From contig NZ_JH947126.1 of the NCBI RefSeq assembly GCF_000302595.1, positions 277,223 through 341,222 of the forward strand: DNA of 64,000 nt, in the 5' to 3' direction. Shown here piece by piece: positions 44,237 to 53,733 of this stretch. This stretch comes from Pedobacter arcticus A12 (GTDB taxonomy: Bacteria > Bacteroidota > Bacteroidia > Sphingobacteriales > Sphingobacteriaceae). Both the position numbers and the translations under genes were made by a program. The stretch's first letter is position 1; every line of letters starts with the position of its first letter. The notes below the pieces were generated by a model that worked only from the letters and a program-made list of their open reading frames with translations, made no database searches and was not told the origin of the DNA.

Positions 44237-45141
44237 TTTTTAGAGAATAGTTCCTTTTTATCAGACATTCGCTTCTCTTCTACTCCCAATCCAAACAAAG
44301 CAAAATCATACTTAGCTGGATCGGTAGCATCATACTTCCGTAGGTTTCCAGTGAGTTCTAAAGCAGTTTGCCAGTCGGTTTGCTTCCTGCTAATCAAACC
44401 TAATCGCCTAGCTACCCGATCCACATGAACGTCACACGGACAAATTAACTGGTTTGGTGTAATACGTTTCCAAATACCAAAATCAACACCGTTATCATCA
44501 GCTCGCACCATCCAACGCAAAAACATGTTCAAACGCTTACAGGTTGATTTTTGCAAAGGCGAAGAAACATGCTTAATGGTACGGCGTGGAAAATCATCCA
44601 AGGAAAAAAAATACGATCTAAAATAATTCAAATTACCTTCTACGGTATCTATAGCAAGTTTAGAGGCTAAACACACTTCAGATTTTGGAGTGGGGGCTAT
44701 ATGCTCTTTAATCGATGTATCTAAAAAGTCCTCTCTAAAATCGGTTTTCTTGTTAAAAGGTAAAAAAGCATCTTCCAGAGATTGATAATTTGAATAATGC
44801 GTTTTAAAAAACTCAATAAAGTAAAGCGTATCTGTAGCGTTAAAAGTGCGATGTTTGAAATTCAGCAGTCGCTTTAAATCAGTATCCGCATGATTCATGA
44901 TAAAATCATAAGGTGTACCGTCCATTAACTCAATTAGCTCTTTACACTTGTTGATAATCGTTACACGCTGTCCCCAAGCAAGCATGGCGCTCCAAAAACC
45001 CATGATTTCTATATCTTGCTGTCTACTAAAAAGATGTGGTATAGAAATTGGGTCTAATTCAATAAAATTAGGCTGATTATAAATTTCGACCTTGGCATCT
45101 AAAAAATCCTTTAGGTCAGAAAATTTTGAAGGTACTTTCAA
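44233..45141 (-). CDS. TIGR02757/DUF2400 family protein
   Basis: The 302-residue protein contains LFSRQQDIEIMGFWSAMLAWGQ followed by RVTIINKCKELIELMDGTPY. It also has FKHRTFNATDTLYFIEFFK, then RLNMFLRWMVRADDNGVDFGIW and LICPCDVHVDRVARRLGL. These match TIGR02757 (DUF2400). The last blocks resemble the helix-hairpin-helix and catalytic region of endonuclease III-like glycosylases, so a DNA-repair link is often suspected but not shown. No signal peptide is present. It is a single gene, convergent with the sulfatase gene. Confidence 0.88.
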   Translation of the reverse strand: MKVPSKFSDLKDFLDAKVEIYNQPNFIELDPISIPHLFSRQQDIEIMGFWSAMLAWGQRVTIINKCKELIELMDGTPYDFIMNHADTDLKRLLNFKHRTFNATDTLYFIEFFKTHYSNYQSLEDAFLPFNKKTDFREDFLDTSIKEHIAPTPKSEVCLASKLAIDTVEGNLNYFRSYFFSLDDFPRRTIKHVSSPLQKSTCKRLNMFLRWMVRADDNGVDFGIWKRITPNQLICPCDVHVDRVARRLGLISRKQTDWQTALELTGNLRKYDATDPAKYDFALFGLGVEEKRMSDKKELFSKN

Positions 45142-45170
45142 CGTTATTAGTTTTAATTAAAATATTAATT

Positions 45171-45671
45171 ATGAAAAACTTAGGTCTAAATTATAAAATA
45201 TGCTTTATTATAGGGTTTTGTTTTTTGTTAAGCGCATGTGCAACTCAGAAAGAAAAACAAGCCAGAGTATCTTTAATTGATAGTTTGGTAAAAAGCAATT
45301 CGTTTAAGTTTGTGGCCCAGCAAGCAAATCCTCTGCGAGCTTCGCTAATTGATTCTCGCTTAAGACAGCTAAATGGTTCCTATTATTTAAAAATCAACAA
45401 AGATACGCTCGACTGTTATTTACCCTATTTTGGCGTAGCGCAACAAGCTCCCTATGGCTCAAACGACAACGGAATTCAGTTTACCACTACTAAATTTACT
45501 TACGATAAAAAACAGTTGGGTAAAATAATTGAGCTTACCATTGTACCCAAAAACACAGATAAAGCAAGTAGATTGTTTTTAAGCATATCTGAAAGTGGCA
45601 CCGCAACATTAAATGTAAACAGTAATAATCGCGATGCTATTTCTTTTAACGGAACTATCGAAAAACCTTAA
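45171..45671 (+). CDS. DUF4251 domain lipoprotein
   Basis: The start at 45171 gives MKNLGLNYKICFIIGFCFLL with SAC as lipobox (Cys23); an upstream in-frame start would lie within the neighbouring divergent gene. The mature part has SFKFVAQQANPLRASLIDSR, NGSYYLKINKDTLDCYLPYF, GVAQQAPYG and SISESGTATLNVNSNNRDAI. This is the pattern of DUF4251, a beta-rich Bacteroidota lipoprotein family of unknown function. The final 4 bases overlap the convergent metB gene. It is divergent from the TIGR02757 gene. Confidence 0.82.
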   Translation: MKNLGLNYKICFIIGFCFLLSACATQKEKQARVSLIDSLVKSNSFKFVAQQANPLRASLIDSRLRQLNGSYYLKINKDTLDCYLPYFGVAQQAPYGSNDNGIQFTTTKFTYDKKQLGKIIELTIVPKNTDKASRLFLSISESGTATLNVNSNNRDAISFNGTIEKP

Positions 45672-46885
45672 CTCAGCGCATTCTTTAGATCAGCAATTAA
45701 ATCGTCAGCATCTTCTACACCAACACTTAAGCGCAGTAGGTTATCAACTACGCCCACTTTTTCTCGCTCTTCTTTAGGAATGGAGCCATGAGTCATAGAT
45801 GCAGGGTGATTGATTAAAGATTCAACACCGCCTAAGGACTCAGCTAAAGTCCAAACTTTAAAAGAACCAGCAATTCTAAATGTCTCGGCCAAATCCGCGT
45901 CTTTTAAAACTATCGATATCATCCCGCCAAAACCACGCATCTGCTTCTTTGCAATATCATGATTTGGGTGGTCTATAAATCCAGGCCAATATATTCTTTC
46001 TATTTTAGGATGCGTTCTTAAAAACTGAGCTATTTTTTCTCCGTTTTCACAATGCGCTTTCATCCGTAGATGCAAAGTTTTAATTCCACGTAATACTAAA
46101 AATGAATCTTGCGGACCAGGCGTTGCGCCACAAGCATTATAGATAAACCAAAGTTTTTTATAAAGTTCTTCATCGTTCGTTAACAAAGCACCCATCACCA
46201 CATCAGAATGACCAGCAATATATTTGGTTACCGAGTGCATCACTAAATCCGCACCTAAATCAACCGGGTTTTGTAAGTAGGGTGAGGCAAAAGTATTATC
46301 AACTACCAAAGTTAAACCTTTTGATCTAGTAATAGCCGATACTGCTTGAATATCAATTATTTGCATCATCGGATTTGTTGGTGTTTCTACCCAAACCATC
46401 TTGGTATTATCATTAACATAATCCAAAATATGAGCTGGATCTGTTAAATCTATAAAATGAAATTTGATTCCATAGTTTGCAAAAACCTTAGTAAAAATCC
46501 GATAAGAACCACCATATAAATCGTTGCCAGTAATTACCTCGTCGCCAGGCATCAGCGTTTTCATAACTGCATCTGTAGCACCCATTCCGCTAGAAAAAGC
46601 CAGACCATACTTACAATTTTCCAACGCAGCCATACAATCTTCCAACGCTTTACGAGTTGGATTTGTTCCTCTTGAATACTCGTAACCTTTATTATCTCCC
46701 GGCGTTTTCTGCCAATAAGTTGATGTTTGATAAATTGGTGTCATTACCGCACCGGTTGTTGGATCCGGTTGTTGACCTGCGTGTATCGCTTTTGTACCGA
46801 AACCAAAAGGCCTCACCCCAGCCCTCTCCGAAGGAGAGGGAGTACTTGCATTGTTGCTATTCTTTTCTGTCATATCGTTCGTCAT
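45668..46885 (-). CDS. metB: Cystathionine gamma-synthase/gamma-lyase type PLP enzyme
   Basis: This is a Cys/Met-metabolism PLP enzyme. The PLP lysine is Lys221 in HSVTKYIAGHSD. EYSRGTNPTRKALE, FSSGMGATDAVMKTL, DNTFASPYLQNP and the C-terminal SLGGVESLINHPASMTHGSI are family motifs. The last motif and the general form suit cystathionine gamma-synthase, but lyase activity cannot be excluded. The N-terminus is unusual: between MTEKNS and FGTKAIHAGQ there are about 12 residues (TPSPSERAGVRP) encoded by a 32-bp dispersed repeat at 46811-46842. A second possible start is ATG at 46873. It is a single gene, transcribed leftward between the repeat region and the convergent DUF4251 gene. Confidence 0.92.
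   Translation of the reverse strand: MTNDMTEKNSNNASTPSPSERAGVRPFGFGTKAIHAGQQPDPTTGAVMTPIYQTSTYWQKTPGDNKGYEYSRGTNPTRKALEDCMAALENCKYGLAFSSGMGATDAVMKTLMPGDEVITGNDLYGGSYRIFTKVFANYGIKFHFIDLTDPAHILDYVNDNTKMVWVETPTNPMMQIIDIQAVSAITRSKGLTLVVDNTFASPYLQNPVDLGADLVMHSVTKYIAGHSDVVMGALLTNDEELYKKLWFIYNACGATPGPQDSFLVLRGIKTLHLRMKAHCENGEKIAQFLRTHPKIERIYWPGFIDHPNHDIAKKQMRGFGGMISIVLKDADLAETFRIAGSFKVWTLAESLGGVESLINHPASMTHGSIPKEEREKVGVVDNLLRLSVGVEDADDLIADLKNALS
46811..46842 (-). repeat. 32-bp palindromic repeat, copy 3, inside metB
   Basis: This is the exact reverse complement of 7027-7058. Here the repeat is inside a coding region and read in frame as TPSPSERAGVRP (about residues 15-26 from the start at 46885), in a frame that avoids its TGA. 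Confidence 0.9.
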
Positions 46886-47001
46886 CTTTATCTTTCCAAA
46901 CCTTTCCTAAAGTTAGTGTGGCTAATTTATATTCCCAGTACTCTAAAATATTTAGTATGTTCTTAAATTAAATCCCATCTATTTCCAACAAAACAGGCAA
47001 G

Positions 47002-47034
47002 TCCTTCTCCTTCGGAGAAGGATTTAGGATGAGG
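47002..47034 (+). repeat. Degenerate copy of the 32-bp palindromic repeat
   Basis: TCCTTCTCCTTCGGAGAAGG is self-complementary and is followed by ATTTAGGATGAGG. It keeps the TCTCCTTCGGAGA core of the other copies and lies 10 bases beyond the end of proS. Confidence 0.7.
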
Positions 47035-47044
47035 CTCTCTTTTT

Positions 47045-48517
47045 CTAATACGCCAATGCAAAAAGAACTCGCTCTTGTGAAGGCTTTCCTGTAACCATAC
47101 AAACCCCTTCTTCTTTTTTGTTATCTAAAGGAATGCATCTAATTGTTGCTTTGGTATCTTCTTTTATCTTGGTCTCCGTTTCTGATGTACCGTCCCAATG
47201 GGCAGAAATAAAACCACCTTTTTCTGCTAATACCTTTTTAAATTCATCGTATGAATTTACTTCGGTGGTCATTTCTGTTCTGTAATCAAACGCTTTTTTA
47301 TAGATATTAGCCTGTATATCTTCCAAAAGTTTTTCAATTACATCTGCAATACCTTCTCTAGAAACTGTTTCTTTAGTTCTCGTGTCTCTACGAGCCATTT
47401 CTATCGTGTTATTTTCCAAATCTCTTCCACCAAAAGCCAATCTTACAGGAACACCTTTCAACTCGTACTCGGCAAATTTAAACCCAGGACGTTGTGTATC
47501 TCTATTGTCATATTTAACAGAAATTCCTTTGGCTTTTAAAGCAATTGTAATCTTTTCAACCTCCGCAGAAATCTTAGCAAGCTCTTCATCACCTTTATAA
47601 ATAGGAACAATTACCACCTGTATCGGCGCTAATTTCGGAGGCAAAACCAACCCTTGGTCATCAGAATGCGCCATAATTAAAGCACCCATCAATCGCGTGG
47701 AAACACCCCAGGAAGTGGCCCAAACATGTTCCAATTTACCCTCTTTACTGGTGAACTTTACATCAAATGCTTTGGCGAAATTCTGACCTAAAAAATGAGA
47801 AGTTCCAGCTTGCAAAGCTTTACCGTCCTGCATCAAAGCTTCAATACAAAGTGTATCTAAAGCACCTGCAAAGCGTTCATTAGCTGTTTTTGTTCCTTTA
47901 ACTACCGGCATAGCCATCCAGTTTTCAGCAAAATCAGCATAAACATGAAGCATCTGCGTAGCCTCTGCCACAGCCTCTTCGGAAGTTGCGTGAGCGGTAT
48001 GCCCTTCTTGCCATAAAAACTCAGTGGTTCTTAAGAAAAGTCTTGTACGCATTTCCCAACGTACCACATTGGCCCATTGGTTTACTAAAATCGGCAAATC
48101 TCTGTATGATTGAATCCATCCTCTATAAGTGTTCCAGATTATGGTTTCAGACGTAGGTCTTACAATTAATTCCTCCTCTAGCTTGGCATCTTCGTCAACA
48201 ATAATATTGCCGTTGCCATCGTTCTTAAGCCGATAGTGAGTAACTACTGCACACTCAGTAGCAAAGCCGTCAACATGAGAAGCTTCCTTAGAAAAAAATG
48301 ACTTTGGAATAAATAAAGGAAAATATGCGTTACTATGACCAGTATCTTTGAATTTTTGATCTAAAACTGCTTGTATTTTCTCCCAAATGGAGTAACCATA
48401 AGGTTTAATTACCATGCAACCTCTTACAGAAGAATGTTCTGCAAGGTCTGCCTTTGTAACTAATTCGTTATACCACTGGGAATAGTCTTCTGATCTGCTT
48501 GTTAAGCCCTTGCTCAT
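47045..48517 (-). CDS. proS: Prolyl-tRNA synthetase, archaeal/eukaryal-like type
   Basis: This class II aminoacyl-tRNA synthetase charges tRNA-Pro. Residues 1-300 are the catalytic core with [39 protein letters not shown] (motif 2 region begins here), [20 protein letters not shown] and [20 protein letters not shown]. The anticodon-binding domain follows ([20 protein letters not shown]), then a C-terminal domain. At 490 residues, without the editing insertion of the E. coli enzyme, it is of the short archaeal-type found in Bacteroidota. It is monocistronic, with a possible -7 box at 48566-48573 upstream. Confidence 0.97.
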   Translation of the reverse strand: MSKGLTSRSEDYSQWYNELVTKADLAEHSSVRGCMVIKPYGYSIWEKIQAVLDQKFKDTGHSNAYFPLFIPKSFFSKEASHVDGFATECAVVTHYRLKNDGNGNIIVDEDAKLEEELIVRPTSETIIWNTYRGWIQSYRDLPILVNQWANVVRWEMRTRLFLRTTEFLWQEGHTAHATSEEAVAEATQMLHVYADFAENWMAMPVVKGTKTANERFAGALDTLCIEALMQDGKALQAGTSHFLGQNFAKAFDVKFTSKEGKLEHVWATSWGVSTRLMGALIMAHSDDQGLVLPPKLAPIQVVIVPIYKGDEELAKISAEVEKITIALKAKGISVKYDNRDTQRPGFKFAEYELKGVPVRLAFGGRDLENNTIEMARRDTRTKETVSREGIADVIEKLLEDIQANIYKKAFDYRTEMTTEVNSYDEFKKVLAEKGGFISAHWDGTSETETKIKEDTKATIRCIPLDNKKEEGVCMVTGKPSQERVLFALAY

Positions 48518-48565
48518 GTTTTATTTGGAATAATTTTTGTATTTTTATAATAATATTTACTTGGT

Positions 48566-48573
48566 CAAAGTTA
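48566..48573 (-). promoter_or_regulatory. Possible -7 box of proS
   Basis: On the minus strand TAACTTTG fits TAnnTTTG and leaves about 40 nt of leader to the start at 48517. A possible CAA/TTG partner (48600-48602) is 26 nt away, slightly far. Confidence 0.4.
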
Positions 48574-48616
48574 TAAATTTAATTAGTAAAGCTTTACACC
48601 AACAAACCATATTGCC

Positions 48617-49660
48617 ATGTTTACCTACAATAGATTCAAATTTTTAATTTTTGCTGTAGTTACAGCTAGCCTTGCTTCCTGCTCTACTGAACGGCTTGCA
48701 ACACAAAATGCAGATGACGTATATTTTAAAGATGTAGAAGCCATTCCAGCAACTTATGCTAGTGTGCCGGAGAAGTCTTATAAGGAAGGAAATTATTCTG
48801 ACAGAAACGGCTATGATCGTAATGACGACTATTATTATGATCGTTATGAAAACACTTCGAGGTTTGATATAGACAACTGGAGAAATAATTATAGCTGGCG
48901 GGATTATTATTACATGGATCGTTATTCTTATGACCCATTTTTTGGCCCGTCATCTTACTTAGGTTTTAACAATTTTTATGGAAACGGTTGGGGTTTTTCT
49001 TTAGGATACAATACACCGTTCTACAATTATAATATGCCTTTTTATAATACCAGCTATTTTAATTATTACGGGTCTTTTTACGGTAATTCACCTTATTGGG
49101 GTATTTACTCTTACTACAACCCTGGTTATTATGGAAATTATTACGGAGGTTATTATGGAGGCGGTTATTACGGAAACCCATACTATGGCAGTGGATATTA
49201 CGGAACAACTAGAACACTAAAGCCAAGACCTTCCGGAAGTAATGACAATATGCGAGGTGCGGATAGAAACAGTAGAATTCCAATGCCGAACGAAAGGGTG
49301 ACAAGACCAAGTTCTAGCGATAATGGCCGAAGAACGCAAAGTGCAGACCGTGATGGGAATTACAATCCTTACGGCAGACCCACAAGACCTACAGGAACCT
49401 CAACAGATCAGAGAACTGAGGGGCAGCGACAGCCAACAAGCCAACCTAGTAGCAGACCAACGCGTCCTACTAGAGATAGCGGAAGTGATTCTAGAGGTGG
49501 AAGTTCAGAACCCGTAAGTCGCCCTACGAGTAGACCAACTAGAAGTGAGACACCTAGCTACACCCCATCACGTTCAACAGAAAGTAGTGGTTCCAGCGGT
49601 TCGTCATCTTCCGGTTCTTCAAGTAGCGGACGTTCATCATCTGGCAGACCATCACGGTAA
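48617..49660 (+). CDS. Low-complexity lipoprotein: Tyr/Gly/Asn-rich then Arg/Ser/Thr/Pro-rich
   Basis: The signal ends at Cys22 in TASLASC. Residues about 60-200 are full of aromatic and glycine repeats (YYGNYYGGYYGGGYYGNPYY). Residues about 205-347 are Arg, Ser, Thr and Pro rich with many short RPTRPT and SSGSSS runs, giving a strongly basic tail. No family with known function is recognised. The composition recalls sticky, possibly phase-separating or structural surface proteins. A 14-base gap separates it from the FadL-like gene in the same direction, so the two are probably cotranscribed. Confidence 0.75.
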   Translation: MFTYNRFKFLIFAVVTASLASCSTERLATQNADDVYFKDVEAIPATYASVPEKSYKEGNYSDRNGYDRNDDYYYDRYENTSRFDIDNWRNNYSWRDYYYMDRYSYDPFFGPSSYLGFNNFYGNGWGFSLGYNTPFYNYNMPFYNTSYFNYYGSFYGNSPYWGIYSYYNPGYYGNYYGGYYGGGYYGNPYYGSGYYGTTRTLKPRPSGSNDNMRGADRNSRIPMPNERVTRPSSSDNGRRTQSADRDGNYNPYGRPTRPTGTSTDQRTEGQRQPTSQPSSRPTRPTRDSGSDSRGGSSEPVSRPTSRPTRSETPSYTPSRSTESSGSSGSSSSGSSSSGRSSSGRPSR

Positions 49661-49673
49661 TTAACTATTAGAC

Positions 49674-51161
49674 ATGAAATTAGAAAAAACAATAATACTA
49701 GCCATTTCTTTAATGGCTAGCACTAACAGCTTTGCTCAATACACCAGCGATGCTTTTCGATTTTCACAATTCGAAAACAGCGTTGATGCTAGATTTGGAG
49801 CTATGGGTGGTCAAAAATCATCCGTTGGTGGCGATATCAGTTCTGTTTTCGGCAACCCTGCGGGTTTGGGGATGTTCAGTAGGTCTGAGTTTAGCTTAAC
49901 GCCAGAACTTAGCTTGAACAACAGTAAAGTAAACGCATTTAACTCAAAATCAGATATTAAAAATAACAATTTAGACTTTGGCAACCTGGGCGTAGTATTT
50001 CATACGAGAACCTATAAAAGTGGTGACACCAAAAAAGGCCTATTAAGTGTGAATTTTGGAATAGGGTATCAGCAAAGAAAAAGCTTTACCAACGATTTTA
50101 ATTTTAAAGGAATAACCAACAATAATGGGTTGGGAGATTTGTTTACAGAGGGTTCAAACAAAGATATTGATGACGACGGCTACCCTGCTGCACCAGATAG
50201 ACTTTTATCAAATGTACATCATCTCGCCAATAAGTCTAACTTGACTTATTACGATGCAACTTTCGCAGATCCTTACGAAGCTATTACTTCCACAAATTCT
50301 GATCAAGGTTATGATGTAAAAAGAAAAGGAACCAATGGAAACGTCGATTTTTCTGTAGGACTTAACATCAGTAATAAATTATTTTTAGGTGCTGGATTTG
50401 GATTGGCAAACTTTAACTACACATCTACCGAAAGAGTTAGTGAAATTGGTGTTTATCGCGTCCCAGGGACAAGTGCAGATCAAAACTACGATGTAGATTA
50501 CGTAAAGTACTTTGACACCCAAGGTTCTGGAGTCAACTTAAAGATTGGTACTATATTCAAACCTGTCGAAGAACTGCGCTTGGGTTTGTCTTTTGAATCA
50601 CCAACTTGGTTTTCTGTAACTGATAATTATTCAGAGTCTCTATACAATATAAGAACTGGCAACAGCGATGATGATTCGTATCCTTTCGAATATAGCTTAA
50701 GAACACCTTTAAAGTTAAACGGAGGAATTTCTTACTTTATTGGTAGCAAGGGGTTTATTTCTGCCGACATTGGTTTTGTAGATTATTCAACTATAAAACT
50801 TTCGTCTACAAACAACAGGATAGATATGGATACTAAACGAGATATTACGAGCATCTATCAGAATACGATTAATTATAGCATTGGAGGTGAATATAAGTTA
50901 GATAAGAGTTTCCTTTTAAGAGCAGGCTACCGCTCTGTAGGAAATCCGTATCAAAATCTCGATGATAAAGATTATGCTGTAAACTCAATTTCTGGAGGTG
51001 TGGGCTATAGGTTCGGAGATTATTATTTAGATGCGGCGCTAATCAATACCAACGAAAATTTAAATTACAGCAACTACACTTTGAGTGCTGGCAATCAACC
51101 AAACGCAGCAATTGAAACACGCACAAATAAAATTGCATTGACTTTTGGGGTTAGATTTTAA
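49674..51161 (+). CDS. OmpP1/FadL-like outer-membrane transport protein
   Basis: The signal peptide MKLEKTIILAISLMASTNSFA precedes AQYTSDAFRFSQFENSVDAR. The characteristic family start FGAMGGQKSSVGGDISSVFG with NPAGLGMF is that of OmpP1/FadL/TodX-like hydrophobe channels and of their Bacteroidota PorV-like relatives. The rest is beta-strand rich and ends TNKIALTFGVRF, a barrel end with a terminal Phe. At 495 residues the length is typical. The substrate is not predictable; in Bacteroidota many such proteins have other uses. A strong terminator follows at 51182-51217. Confidence 0.82.
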   Translation: MKLEKTIILAISLMASTNSFAQYTSDAFRFSQFENSVDARFGAMGGQKSSVGGDISSVFGNPAGLGMFSRSEFSLTPELSLNNSKVNAFNSKSDIKNNNLDFGNLGVVFHTRTYKSGDTKKGLLSVNFGIGYQQRKSFTNDFNFKGITNNNGLGDLFTEGSNKDIDDDGYPAAPDRLLSNVHHLANKSNLTYYDATFADPYEAITSTNSDQGYDVKRKGTNGNVDFSVGLNISNKLFLGAGFGLANFNYTSTERVSEIGVYRVPGTSADQNYDVDYVKYFDTQGSGVNLKIGTIFKPVEELRLGLSFESPTWFSVTDNYSESLYNIRTGNSDDDSYPFEYSLRTPLKLNGGISYFIGSKGFISADIGFVDYSTIKLSSTNNRIDMDTKRDITSIYQNTINYSIGGEYKLDKSFLLRAGYRSVGNPYQNLDDKDYAVNSISGGVGYRFGDYYLDAALINTNENLNYSNYTLSAGNQPNAAIETRTNKIALTFGVRF

Positions 51162-51181
51162 TAAAGTATAACAAGCACAGG

Positions 51182-51217
51182 AAAGCAGATTGATTTTATT
51201 ATCAATCTGCTTTTTTT
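51182..51217 (+). terminator. Strong rho-independent terminator of the OmpP1-like gene
   Basis: AAAGCAGATTGAT (51182-51194) pairs with ATCAATCTGCTTT (51201-51213) and runs into seven T. Confidence 0.9.
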
Positions 51218-51281
51218 ATGTAAAAACATTGAGAATGAATGCAAACTGTTACATTTCAAGATTATAAGGCTAAAATATTAG

Positions 51282-52460
51282 TTACTCTTTCCCAAAAGGA
51301 TTATGAGATTTTACTTTGATAGCCGTTGTGGCTGCTCTGTGAATTGTTTTGCTGCCGTATTTATTATTGATAATATCCAAAGCATTATAAAGCTGAATTT
51401 GGTTTTCACTATCATCAAATAAATGAATCTGATGATGACCTCTGTTCAAATCAGAAAGCCTCACTCCTATTAATCTAACTAATCTGCCTTTCTGATATAG
51501 TTGCGCAAACAACTGCTTCACTTGCTTAATTAATAAGTGGTCGGCAGATGTGTAGCTTACTTTTACCTGTTGATTGAACGTACTAAAATCATCGTACCTG
51601 ATTTTAACACTGATGCATCCAGCCACAAAATTCTCATTCCGCATTTTAAAACAAAGATCTTCCGTCATTGAGATGATAAATGTTTCCAAAATCGAAGTAT
51701 CGCTAGTATCCTGTCCAAAAGTATTCTCTGTACTGATTGATTTCCGATCAACATAGGGACTAATTACACTTTCATCTAACGCATTAGCTTTTAAATACAT
51801 TACTTCTCCCTGTTTACCAAACTTAGCAATTAACAAACTTTTAGATAGTCGTTGTAAATCAGCAATGGTATGATAGCCCAATTGGTTCAACTTTTCTGTC
51901 GTCTTTTTACCAATCATCGGGATTTTTGAGATATTTAAAGGCGCTAAGAAATCTTTCTCGGTACCGTACGGCACATACTTAAATCCGTTTGGTTTTGCAA
52001 AACCTGTAGCAATTTTTGAAACTGTTTTATTTTTCGAAAGTCCAAAAGAAATAGGAAGTCCGGTTTCTCTAATAATTCTTTCCCGTAAATCGGTTGCGTA
52101 TTTTAAGGTTCCAAAAAACTTATCCATGCCAGTTAAATCAATGTAGAACTCGTCGATAGAACTTTTTTCAAATAAGGGAACAGCGTCGGCTATAATTTGG
52201 GTAACTTCTTTAGATGCGTCAGAATAATCACCATAACTACTCGAGACAAAGATTATACTGGGACAAAGCTTTTGCGCTTGACTACAAGGCATGGCAGAAT
52301 GCACCCCAAATTTCCTAGCTTCATAACTACATGACGAAACCACACCTCTACCAGTGGTACTGCCTATAGCCACAGGTTTTCCCAGTAAATCAGGGTTTTT
52401 ACGGCACTCTACAGAAACAAAAAAGGAATCTAAATCAATATGGACAATCTGTTTGTGCAT
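51282..52460 (-). CDS. dinB: DNA polymerase IV (Y-family translesion polymerase)
   Basis: This is a translesion polymerase. The palm carries VHIDLDSFFVSVE with its metal Asp residues and, later, SSIDEFYIDLTGMDKFFG. GVVSSCSYEARKFGVHSAMP is the Y-family finger motif, and GLPISFGLSKNKTVSKIAT the following conserved block. The little-finger domain makes up roughly the last 150 residues. No obvious beta-clamp-binding peptide of the QL(S/D)LF type is visible at the C-terminus, which ends KVKSHNPFGKE. At 392 residues it is near the family norm. It is a single gene on the minus strand, convergent with the OmpP1-like gene. A -7-like box at 52481-52488 lies upstream. Confidence 0.95.
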   Translation of the reverse strand: MHKQIVHIDLDSFFVSVECRKNPDLLGKPVAIGSTTGRGVVSSCSYEARKFGVHSAMPCSQAQKLCPSIIFVSSSYGDYSDASKEVTQIIADAVPLFEKSSIDEFYIDLTGMDKFFGTLKYATDLRERIIRETGLPISFGLSKNKTVSKIATGFAKPNGFKYVPYGTEKDFLAPLNISKIPMIGKKTTEKLNQLGYHTIADLQRLSKSLLIAKFGKQGEVMYLKANALDESVISPYVDRKSISTENTFGQDTSDTSILETFIISMTEDLCFKMRNENFVAGCISVKIRYDDFSTFNQQVKVSYTSADHLLIKQVKQLFAQLYQKGRLVRLIGVRLSDLNRGHHQIHLFDDSENQIQLYNALDIINNKYGSKTIHRAATTAIKVKSHNPFGKE

Positions 52461-52480
52461 GATAATTATTTAGCGAAACA

Positions 52481-52488
52481 CAAACCTA
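52481..52488 (-). promoter_or_regulatory. Possible -7 box of dinB
   Basis: On the minus strand TAGGTTTG fits TAnnTTTG and ends 20 nt before the start codon. No -33 partner was seen. Confidence 0.35.
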
Positions 52489-52541
52489 CAAAACTAAATT
52501 AATTAGCATCGCAGTTACTTAATATAAAAGGTTAAAAAAGC

Positions 52542-53195
52542 TTAAAGCACAAAAACATTCTCAGCAAATTTCTCACTAACATGGTGGGTTGTACCGTCCA
52601 CATCAATCATCATCATGGCATCAAAATCTTGACGCCCAATAACCTTAATTATACTGCTAATTCCTAAACCTATTTTAACTACGTACTGTAAAAAAGCGGC
52701 AGAATTATCTTTAACGGCAACCAGTTTACAAACATCGCCTACAGAAACTTCGGAGAGTGTTTTCTTATAAGTCACTTTAATTTCACCTTGCTCGGTCGGG
52801 ATTGGATCGCCATGCGGGTCAAACTGAGGGAAATCTAAAAACGCATCTAGTTTATTAATTAGTTTCGCACTTTTAATATGCTCAAGCTGTTCTGCTATCT
52901 CATGCACTTCGTCCCAGTTAAAGTCCAGTTTTTGGTATAAAAACGTTTCCCAAAGACGGTGTTTCCGTAAAATCTCTAAAGCTATTTTACGTCCGTTATC
53001 ATTCAAGCTAATTTTACCGTATTTTTCATAGTTGATCAATTGCTTCTCTTTAAGCTTCTTCAACATATCTGTAACGGTTGCTGGCTTTACATCAAGATGC
53101 GACGCAAGCTCGTTTGTACCTACCTCAACAACATTGTTATCAATGGTTATCTTAAGCAATGCTTTTAGGTAGTTTTCTTCTGTAAATGATAGCAT
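52542..53195 (-). CDS. DtxR/MntR-type metal-dependent transcriptional repressor
   Basis: An N-terminal winged helix (MLSFTEENYLKALLKITIDN; HLDVKPATVTDMLKKLKEKQ) and dimerisation helices with RKHRLWETFLYQKLDFNWDE and VHEIAEQLEHIKS carry the metal-binding His/Glu pattern of the DtxR family. A C-terminal FeoA-like SH3 domain (about 145-217) is present, so the protein is of the longer type. It probably represses iron or manganese uptake genes, but none is adjacent. The -7-like box at 53203-53210 lies only about 7 nt from the start, so the transcript may have almost no leader. Confidence 0.9.
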   Translation of the reverse strand: MLSFTEENYLKALLKITIDNNVVEVGTNELASHLDVKPATVTDMLKKLKEKQLINYEKYGKISLNDNGRKIALEILRKHRLWETFLYQKLDFNWDEVHEIAEQLEHIKSAKLINKLDAFLDFPQFDPHGDPIPTEQGEIKVTYKKTLSEVSVGDVCKLVAVKDNSAAFLQYVVKIGLGISSIIKVIGRQDFDAMMMIDVDGTTHHVSEKFAENVFVL

Positions 53196-53202
53196 AGTGG
53201 GT

Positions 53203-53210
53203 CAAAGATA
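53203..53210 (-). promoter_or_regulatory. Possible -7 box of the DtxR-like gene
   Basis: On the minus strand TATCTTTG fits TAnnTTTG. Transcription would begin within a few bases of the ATG at 53195, suggesting a leaderless or near-leaderless mRNA. No -33 partner was seen. Confidence 0.3.
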
Positions 53211-53237
53211 AAAAATTTAACAGCTAAAATATACCCA

Positions 53238-53269
53238 TAAAAAAAGCACCTGCCTAAAAGACAGATGCT
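53238..53269 (-). terminator. Rho-independent terminator of the ferredoxin gene
   Basis: On the minus strand AGCATCTGTC (53269-53260) pairs with GGCAGGTGCT (53254-53245; two G-T pairs) and is followed by a run of T. Confidence 0.8.
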
Positions 53270-53290
53270 TCTAAATAAATATAAAAAACA

Positions 53291-53665
<375 letters not shown>

Positions 53666-53697
53666 TTAAACGTATTTTTGTAGTTCTTAATTAATCG

Positions 53698-53731
53698 CAA
53701 ATATAACACATTTTAAGGATTTGAATTTCAA
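53698..53731 (-). promoter_or_regulatory. Bacteroidota-type promoter of the ferredoxin gene
   Basis: On the minus strand TTG (53731-53729), a 23-nt spacer and TATATTTG (53705-53698) match the -33/-7 consensus. The leader is about 47 nt. The region also overlaps the upstream part of the divergent acyl-CoA reductase gene. Confidence 0.5.
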
Positions 53732-53733
53732 TA

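Noticed and set aside
49100-49210. Short tandem YYG-coding repeats in the lipoprotein gene, resembling an array
   Set aside because: They are in-frame codon repeats of an amino-acid low-complexity region; spacing and content do not fit a CRISPR array.
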